A stretch of 6,185 nt of DNA from Candidatus Aenigmatarchaeota archaeon (GTDB lineage Archaea; Aenigmatarchaeota; Aenigmatarchaeia; CG10238-14; SCSR01). The translations under genes were made by a program, and so were the position numbers. The notes below the pieces were generated by a model. That model made no database searches, had not been told where the DNA came from, and worked only from the letters and a program-made list of their open reading frames with translations. The stretch is taken from positions 1 through 6,185 of the forward strand of contig JAUWXZ010000038.1 in NCBI GenBank assembly GCA_030616125.1, given 5' to 3'. Positions 1-4,044 of this stretch are shown here, piece after piece; the first letter of the stretch is position 1; each line of letters begins with the position of its first letter.

Positions 1-96
1 TTCTTTCTTAGCAAATATTTTATTCATACGAGTGGTCATAGCTTCAGCAAAAGAATCAAGCTCAGAAATAAATTTTTCCTCGTTGATATAAACCAT
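1..96 (-). CDS. Hypothetical protein, N-terminal 32 residues (truncated by window edge)
   Basis: An open frame begins at an ATG (complement of 94-96) and is still open at the left edge. The visible residues start MVYINEEKFISELDSFAEAM and continue with TTRMNKIFAKKE, a charged, probably helical segment with no signal peptide or membrane span. I do not recognise the family from this fragment. The start is supported by an A/T-rich TATA-like element at 119-126, centred about 26 nt upstream, which would give a leaderless transcript like others in this window. The gene is divergent from the RNA candidate and unknown CDS to its right. Function cannot be assigned. Confidence 0.6.
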   Translation of the reverse strand, partial: MVYINEEKFISELDSFAEAMTTRMNKIFAKKE

Positions 97-118
97 AAAC
101 AGTATTTAATCATTAACT

Positions 119-126
119 ATTAAAAT
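119..126 (-). promoter_or_regulatory. Putative TATA box for the left-edge gene
   Basis: On the minus strand this reads ATTTTAAT, centred about 26 nt upstream of the ATG at 96, the spacing expected for an archaeal leaderless mRNA. The surrounding 97-179 interval is only about 11% G+C, so A/T-rich matches are easy to find and this call is weak. Confidence 0.35.
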
Positions 127-179
127 CTTTATTTAAAAAAAAAATAAACTTGTAAATCAATTAAACTATTTTTAATATT

Positions 180-291
180 GTAGTTAAGGAGGAAGTTTAG
201 GTTCAGTAGCTTCGGCTACAGTGTTTCGAAGTTCTCTTCGGAGGATTTCAGAGGTACAATGATTCTAGATCTCGTACTTAACTACTTTTTT
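180..291 (+). ncRNA. Candidate structured RNA of unknown class (gene or leader)
   Basis: A block of about 42% G+C follows 83 bases of about 11% G+C. It can be folded by eye as follows. GTAGTTAAG (180-188) pairs perfectly with CTTAACTAC (277-285). GAGG (189-192) can pair with TCTC (270-273). TAGGTTCA (198-205) can pair with TGATTCTA (260-267) apart from one U-U mismatch. Inside lie a 5-bp hairpin capped by C(UUCG)G (206-219) and an 8-bp hairpin with two G-U pairs (224-243). A T6 run (286-291) follows the closing helix directly, as in an archaeal intrinsic terminator. It does not match a tRNA, SRP RNA, 5S RNA or box C/D RNA that I can recognise. It could be an independent small RNA or a structured 5' leader of the downstream gene, whose alternative ATG at 259 and GAGGT element (251-255) would be inside the fold. 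No energy calculation or covariation test supports it yet. Confidence 0.4.
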
Positions 292-309
292 CTTTCGATT
301 ACCAAAAGA

Positions 310-322
310 TTTAATAATATAT
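310..322 (+). promoter_or_regulatory. Putative TATA box for the unknown gene starting at 352
   Basis: TTTAATAATATAT is centred near 316. An archaeal start of transcription about 26 nt downstream would fall near 342 and give a leader of about 10 nt before the ATG at 352. It supports 352 over the in-frame ATG at 259 as the start codon. Confidence 0.4.
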
Positions 323-351
323 CCAAACATATAATTGCCAGAAGGGTCTTT

Positions 352-1110
352 ATGGGTCTTAGCACAATTGATGAAGAAAAATATTTTGGACAAGAAATTA
401 GGTCTATGTCACCTCTTCTTTATTTGGTAAAAGAAAGAAATCCTGAATGTGTTCAAGAACTTGCTGCATTAGGGAAAAACACAATAACAGAATGCGAAAA
501 TTTCATGGAAAGGATGAGAGGTTCATCTGAGATGCCTAAATTTATTGATGATAGAATTTCTCTCATTTTAGAAACAAAAAAAATACCTTTATTTCAAACT
601 GATCCAGACATTATAACAAGAGGTAATCTGCCAAAGCCAAATGATATTGCTGCGGATTTACATTTACTTCAAATAACCCTTTGTAATCTCTATATGGGTG
701 TTTCTCTCTACAATAGTGTGAAAGTTAGAAAGGATAACCCGCATGGTTATGTTGAATATCTTTTAAGAAGATTTAGTGGAATTGTAGAAAAATATGAAAC
801 AAGTTTAAGAAATAAAGAGGGGCGTTATAGAAATGATCCTACCGGAAAAGCAGAATTTGTTTATGCATATGAATTATTGGATGGCGGCAACGTTCTTGAA
901 AAAGTTAGAAAAACTGGAGATTATACAATCCTTTATGGAAAAGAAGGAATTCAGTTAGAGGTGAAGAATCGAAGACTTTTTGGAAAAAGAAGAGAATTAA
1001 GTAAAGCACACCTTGAAAGATATTCAAAAGGTAAAATTTGTTTTGCATATCCTGTACACTTACTCTTTTTAGATATTATACCTAAATTCGACTCACCAGA
1101 ATATGCATAG
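352..1110 (+). CDS. Uncharacterised protein, possible PD-(D/E)xK-like nuclease fold
   Basis: The predicted protein is 252 residues, soluble-looking, with a mostly helical N-terminal two thirds. I do not recognise the family. In the C-terminal part, a helix ending in YAYELL (171-176) is followed by GDYTILY (189-195), then IQLEVKN (200-206), a basic helix (about 212-226) and the strand KICFAYPVH (228-236). Asp190 with Glu203-x-Lys205 has the spacing and order of a PD-(D/E)xK active site. That is a weak motif-level inference, not a family assignment. The frame is open back to an ATG at 259 with a GAGGT element 3 nt before it. I prefer 352 because the extra 31 codons use many C/G-ending codons unlike the rest of the gene, overlap the RNA-like block, and lie upstream of a good TATA box. 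The gene converges on the 1113-1436 gene with a 2-nt gap. Confidence 0.7.
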   Translation: MGLSTIDEEKYFGQEIRSMSPLLYLVKERNPECVQELAALGKNTITECENFMERMRGSSEMPKFIDDRISLILETKKIPLFQTDPDIITRGNLPKPNDIAADLHLLQITLCNLYMGVSLYNSVKVRKDNPHGYVEYLLRRFSGIVEKYETSLRNKEGRYRNDPTGKAEFVYAYELLDGGNVLEKVRKTGDYTILYGKEGIQLEVKNRRLFGKRRELSKAHLERYSKGKICFAYPVHLLFLDIIPKFDSPEYA

Positions 1111-1112
1111 TC

Positions 1113-1436
1113 TTAAATTATTTGGATCCTTTCTTCAGGTCTTACGTGATATCCGGTATTATTTATAAAAAGTAGCTTTCCAGTTTCATCCATTTTTAAA
1201 GAAACTCTATTATATCCAGAATCTCTAATTGATTGAAGAACATTGTCCAATACACTATAAGAATTAGCTCCAACTATGTCACTTTTTTTAACCTTCCCCG
1301 ATGACGCTCTTTTAATAATTTCATCAGCAAAATTACTAGCAAACACATGCGGCACTGCATTCCCTTCTTCACGATACAACTCTAGCGCAATTGTTTCTAC
1401 TAATTCGTCTTTTATGTGTTCCATTTCCTCTGCCAT
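1113..1436 (-). CDS. Small hypothetical protein, 107 aa
   Basis: The frame runs from ATG (start MAEEMEHIKDEL) to a TAA stop. The N-terminal half (about 1-45) is acidic and likely helical, followed by a basic KVKKSD turn, another helix (about 60-72, containing YSVLDNVLQSIRDSG) and a strand-rich C terminus (NRVSLKMD, KLLFINN). There are no cysteines, membrane segments or signal peptide. I do not recognise the family. A TATA-like element at 1461-1474 predicts transcription starting about 5 nt before the ATG. A second ATG at codon 5 is a possible alternative start. The opposite-strand open frame over this region has no comparable support. The gene is convergent with the unknown plus-strand gene and separated from the nfo gene by about 120 nt with its own promoter, so it is probably transcribed alone. 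Confidence 0.7.
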   Translation of the reverse strand: MAEEMEHIKDELVETIALELYREEGNAVPHVFASNFADEIIKRASSGKVKKSDIVGANSYSVLDNVLQSIRDSGYNRVSLKMDETGKLLFINNTGYHVRPEERIQII

Positions 1437-1460
1437 TTCTATCTATAAAAAAATAGGAAG

Positions 1461-1474
1461 TTATATTTAAAAAG
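1461..1474 (-). promoter_or_regulatory. TATA box for the 107-aa gene
   Basis: On the minus strand this reads CTTTTTAAATATAA. It is centred about 31 nt before the ATG at 1436, predicting a transcript with a leader of only about 5 nt. Confidence 0.5.
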
Positions 1475-1485
1475 CTTTCCTTTTT

Positions 1486-1505
1486 ATAAAACAAACACCC
1501 AAAAA
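1486..1505 (-). terminator. U-rich terminator region after the nfo gene
   Basis: Downstream of the nfo stop, the minus strand has several T runs in close succession (TTTTT, GTTTG, TTTTAT). This is compatible with archaeal oligo-T termination of the secG-nfo transcript. No strong hairpin is seen, so the exact end is uncertain. Confidence 0.3.
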
Positions 1506-1559
1506 CCTATAAATTTTACATTTATCTTTTCTGTAAATCTACCAAGCTGTTCTGGTAAC

Positions 1560-2405
1560 TCAAAATTTGTAGTCATGCTGCTCAAACATTTTTTTCAAGA
1601 CCAGCGCATCTTTTTCTAAAATCGGAGATTCTGAAATTAATGTAATGTTAAGTTTTCTTCCTAAAATTTCTTTTACCAAAGGTTCAAAATCTGGTTTTTT
1701 TGCTTTTAGAGGTAAATGATATCTTCCATTTCCTTTCCCCTCCTCAACTAGAGAAAATTCGACACAGGTCACATGGGTATGCAAATGCTCTAATTTTAAA
1801 GGCTTAAACTCATCAAAAATTTTTGAGAAATCTGCTTGAGTTCTCAAACCTCCTCCAGTTCTTGCATTTATATGGGCCCAGTCCACAACTGGAACACAGC
1901 ATTTAACTTCTTTACAAATCCTAACTGTTTCTTCTACTGTTCCAAAAGCAGATTGTTTTCCCATTATTTCTGGACCAAGCTTAACATTTTCTATTCCTTT
2001 TTTCTGCATCCTATCAACCAAATCATCACAAGCTTCTTTTACTGCTTGAAATGCTTGCTCAGAAGTTAATTTTCCATAAAAACCAGGATGAAAAGTCACA
2101 GGACTAGCTTGCATAAAATTTGCTCTTTCACAAGAATCTAGAATTCTTTTTTTGCTCGCTTCTAATTTTTCTTTTTCTTGAGAACAAAGATTAATGTAAT
2201 ATGGAGCATGAACTGAAAGCTTGATGTTTAACTCTTTTGCAAGTTTTCCAACATCTTTGGCCATTTGATTGCTCATCCCAACTCTACGAACAAACTGTAC
2301 CTCCATGCTCTGCAGTCCAATTTCTGCTAGATGTTTAATCCCTCCCAAAGTACTTCTTTCCTTAGAGGAAATTGGTATGCCTGCAGTACCTAAATAAACT
2401 TTCAA
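1560..2405 (-). CDS. nfo: Endonuclease IV family AP endonuclease (TIM barrel)
   Basis: This 281-residue protein fits the endonuclease IV/xylose isomerase-like TIM-barrel family, metal-dependent enzymes that cut DNA 5' to abasic sites in base excision repair. Likely metal ligands are His66 (SVHAPYY), His106 (TFHPGFY), Glu146 (GPEIMGK), Asp175 and His178 (DWAH), His211, His230 (RYHLPL) and Glu259 (SESP). E. coli Nfo uses Asp and His in a D-x-H motif near the end. Here the aligned Asp appears to be Arg228, a change I believe is common in archaeal members. Translation must begin at TTG: no in-frame ATG lies between the upstream TAA and residue 1, and starting at MKVYLGTAGIPIS matches the usual family beginning. 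GTGAT, complementary to the 16S 3' end, lies 3 nt upstream. The gene starts 25 nt after the secG stop on the same strand, so co-transcription is likely. Confidence 0.87.
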   Translation of the reverse strand: MKVYLGTAGIPISSKERSTLGGIKHLAEIGLQSMEVQFVRRVGMSNQMAKDVGKLAKELNIKLSVHAPYYINLCSQEKEKLEASKKRILDSCERANFMQASPVTFHPGFYGKLTSEQAFQAVKEACDDLVDRMQKKGIENVKLGPEIMGKQSAFGTVEETVRICKEVKCCVPVVDWAHINARTGGGLRTQADFSKIFDEFKPLKLEHLHTHVTCVEFSLVEEGKGNGRYHLPLKAKKPDFEPLVKEILGRKLNITLISESPILEKDALVLKKMFEQHDYKF

Positions 2406-2430
2406 TTCATCACTAACTAGAATTTATAAT

Positions 2431-2586
2431 CTAAATTATTCTTATACTAAGCTCAAAAACAATAATTGCAACTATTACACCAATAAGATGATTTGGTTTG
2501 AGTTTGATCAGTGGCTTTTCTTCTTCTGTATATCTTATAAGTCCACCAGTACCCATTGGCATATACACTTTGTCTTTACTGACCAT
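2431..2586 (-). CDS. secG: Preprotein translocase subunit Sec61-beta (SecG)
   Basis: This small gene encodes 51 residues (start MVSKDKVYMPMGTGGLIRYT). The N-terminal PMGTGGLIRY followed by an acidic EEEKP stretch is the typical archaeal Sec61-beta signature. A single C-terminal transmembrane helix spans about residues 34-48 (ending FELSIRII). The protein is the small peripheral subunit of the SecYEG/Sec61 channel in the cytoplasmic membrane, with the N terminus in the cytosol. Length matches the family, usually about 50-60 residues. A TATA box at 2606-2618 is centred 26 nt from the ATG, so the mRNA is probably leaderless. It lies between rnpB upstream and nfo 25 nt downstream, all on the same strand. 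It is easily missed because it is so short. Confidence 0.9.
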   Translation of the reverse strand: MVSKDKVYMPMGTGGLIRYTEEEKPLIKLKPNHLIGVIVAIIVFELSIRII

Positions 2587-2605
2587 GGTATAAAATTAGC
2601 TTGTG

Positions 2606-2618
2606 AATTTAAATAATT
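2606..2618 (-). promoter_or_regulatory. TATA box for secG
   Basis: On the minus strand this reads AATTATTTAAATT. Its centre is about 26 nt upstream of the secG ATG, predicting a leaderless transcript. It sits only about 10 nt beyond the T-rich end of rnpB, so RNase P RNA termination and secG initiation are adjacent. Confidence 0.55.
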
Positions 2619-2625
2619 TTCTTTA

Positions 2626-2637
2626 AGAAAATAAAAA
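2626..2637 (-). terminator. Oligo-T terminator of rnpB
   Basis: Immediately after the 3' strand of RNase P helix P1 (CGCC at 2638-2641), the minus strand reads TTTTTATTTTC. This fits oligo-T termination by archaeal RNA polymerase and marks the likely 3' end of the RNA. Confidence 0.45.
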
Positions 2638-2894
2638 GGCGTGCTAACCATAGCCTCCCTTTTGTTTTGGTAGCATTTGTCTAAGCGCTTTTAAGCTTGC
2701 ATCCTAGGCATACCAAGATACGTTTCATTCTTCTCAACCTCAATTCAATTTCTATCATTATTAGCGAGGTAAAGAGATTACGTTTCTGATTCTGGTACAG
2801 ACTTCTCAGCCTACTTTTCAGCACCTTAATGGATGGGAAGAACTTCCTCACTTCTGCTTTGATACAGAAGCGAAGCTACCTGACTAGCTCGCCT
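2637..2894 (-). ncRNA. rnpB: RNase P RNA (catalytic RNA of tRNA 5' maturation)
   Basis: The minus strand contains the universal RNase P RNA conserved regions in order. CR-I is GAGGAAGTTC (2849-2840), CR-IV is AGACAAATGCTACC (2682-2669) and CR-V is ACAAAAGGGAGGCTA (about 2666-2651). Helices also fit. In P1, GGCG-A-GCTAG at the 5' end pairs with TTAGC-A-CGCC at the 3' end. P3 is CTTCTG/CAGAAG (2865-2870 with 2851-2856). In P4, CTTCCC (2835-2840) pairs across the molecule with GGGAGG (2654-2659), with unpaired U's in the CR-I strand as expected. The specificity domain has GAAACG repeats and an ACCTC/GAGGT helix resembling P12. At about 258 nt it is short for an archaeal RNase P RNA (usually near 300). 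It has its own TATA box 23 nt upstream and an oligo-T end. The molecule cleaves precursor tRNAs together with archaeal Pop5/Rpp proteins. Confidence 0.9.
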
Positions 2895-2910
2895 AAAAAG
2901 TATTAAGAAT

Positions 2911-2921
2911 AAGTATTTAAA
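2911..2921 (-). promoter_or_regulatory. TATA box for rnpB
   Basis: On the minus strand this reads TTTAAATACTT with further T's upstream. It is centred about 23 nt before the predicted first base of helix P1 at 2894. It lies back-to-back with the plus-strand promoter at 2984-2993. Confidence 0.55.
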
Positions 2922-2983
2922 AAGATTTCTTTTTTTCTTAGGGTTATGCGTAAGAATTGCTATTAGTATTAGAATTGGCTAAA

Positions 2984-2993
2984 ATATATAAAT
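2984..2993 (+). promoter_or_regulatory. TATA box for the thioredoxin-fold membrane protein gene
   Basis: ATATATAAAT in the context AAAATATATAAATAG is the clearest TATA box in the window. It predicts a transcription start near 3014 and a leader of about 38 nt before the ATG at 3052. The in-frame TTG at 3004 would then lie upstream of the transcript, which argues against it as the start. Confidence 0.6.
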
Positions 2994-3051
2994 AGTCTAT
3001 AATTTGCGCCAACCGATTGGATTTTTAAACTTTAAGATCGAAGTTTTTTGT

Positions 3052-4044
3052 ATGGCCGAAGAAGAGAAGAAAATAAAAATTAAACTACCGAAGATAAACA
3101 TATGGATGGTTTCTACTCTTGTTCTAGTAATAATTTTGGTTGTATCCTTATACAAGGGTTTTAGTATAACTGGTAGAGCAGTTGGAGGATTGTCAAAAGA
3201 TCAAGCAGCGGAAATAGCAATCGACTATATAAATAATAATTTGGTTCAACCAGAGTCTAGCGTATCTTTAGTTTCTGTGGAAGAATTTAATGGGCTTTAT
3301 AAAGTAACCGCATCTTACCAAGGTCAAACTGTAGCTGCCTATATTACAAAGGACGGTTCTTATCTATTTCTGTCACAACCTTTAGATACATCTGAAGAAA
3401 TACCAAAAGAACCTGAAGAGCAACAACAAACTGAAATGAGTTGTGAAGATGTCCCTAAAAAAGATACTCCAGTATTGCAGGCTTTTGTGGTGTCATATTG
3501 TCCTTTTGGCGTACAAATGCAAAGAATATTGGTTGAAGTTTCAACTATACTTGAAGATTATATTGAAATAAGATACATAGGTTCTGTGCAAGACAATAAA
3601 GTAGTTTCCATGCACGGAGAAAAAGAAGCAACAGAAAATCTAAGGCAAATTTGCATAAGAGAAGAGCAGAAGGAAAAATATTGGGATTATATTGATTGTT
3701 TTATTAAGAAAGACGAAACAGAAAATTGCTTAGATTCAGTTGGAATAGATCAGATAAAATTAGAAGACTGTATGGAAGATCCAAGTAAAGGTGTGGAATA
3801 TGCAAAAGAAGACTTTGAGTTGCAAAATCTATATGGTGTGACGGGTTCGCCGACATTAATTTTGAATGGTGAGAGAGTAAGCGAATTTGATTTTGGTGGA
3901 AGATCAGCTGAAGCAGTTAAAACCTTACTTTGTTGCGGATTTGAAGAAGAGCCCGATGTTTGTGCTCAAAAATTGAATGAAGCTCAGGCCGCAACAGGAT
4001 TTTCTGAAAGTTATTCTGGTTCTTCTGGATCTGGTCAATGTTAG
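3052..4044 (+). CDS. Membrane-anchored GILT/DsbA-like thioredoxin-fold protein
   Basis: This 330-residue protein probably acts outside the membrane in thiol-disulfide chemistry. A basic N terminus (KKIKIKLPK) precedes one transmembrane helix (about 17-34), then SITGRAV (38-44), a motif I associate with DPANN archaeal membrane proteins. A small alpha/beta domain (about 48-112) and an acidic linker (113-137) follow. The thioredoxin-fold domain has SYCPFGVQ (active Cys150, with Gly153 where a CxxC second Cys would be) and the cis-proline loop TGSPT (Pro267). Between them, SMHGEKEATENLRQIC (186-201) matches the spacing of the GILT signature CQHGxxECxxNxxxxC, but only the last Cys (201) is kept. 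Ten cysteines in total include a Cys294-Cys295 pair and the C-terminal residue 330, after a Ser/Gly-rich tail. The ATG at 3052 is chosen over TTG 3004 from promoter position. Exact role (oxidase, reductase or isomerase) is unknown. Confidence 0.8.
   Translation: MAEEEKKIKIKLPKINIWMVSTLVLVIILVVSLYKGFSITGRAVGGLSKDQAAEIAIDYINNNLVQPESSVSLVSVEEFNGLYKVTASYQGQTVAAYITKDGSYLFLSQPLDTSEEIPKEPEEQQQTEMSCEDVPKKDTPVLQAFVVSYCPFGVQMQRILVEVSTILEDYIEIRYIGSVQDNKVVSMHGEKEATENLRQICIREEQKEKYWDYIDCFIKKDETENCLDSVGIDQIKLEDCMEDPSKGVEYAKEDFELQNLYGVTGSPTLILNGERVSEFDFGGRSAEAVKTLLCCGFEEEPDVCAQKLNEAQAATGFSESYSGSSGSGQC

Noticed and set aside
180..285. tRNA, including a selenocysteine tRNA with a 9-bp acceptor
   Set aside because: The closing helix is 9 bp, but there is no T-arm with a TTCRA-type loop next to it, no credible anticodon arm, and fdhA has Cys rather than Sec.
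180..285. Small inverted-repeat mobile element
   Set aside because: There are inverted 9-bp ends but no flanking target duplication, and the inner helices fit an RNA better.
1276..1470. Open plus-strand frame of 64 codons
   Set aside because: It is antisense to the 107-aa gene and its promoter, with no recognisable protein features.
1836..2069. Open plus-strand frame of 77 codons
   Set aside because: It is antisense to the endonuclease IV gene, whose reading frame has clear family motifs. Its Ser/Phe/Cys-rich composition is typical of a shadow frame.
3004..3051. TTG start 16 codons upstream of the thioredoxin-fold protein
   Set aside because: It lies only about 16 nt from the centre of the TATA box at 2984-2993, so it would be upstream of the expected transcript start. 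The ATG at 3052 begins a normal basic region ahead of the membrane helix.
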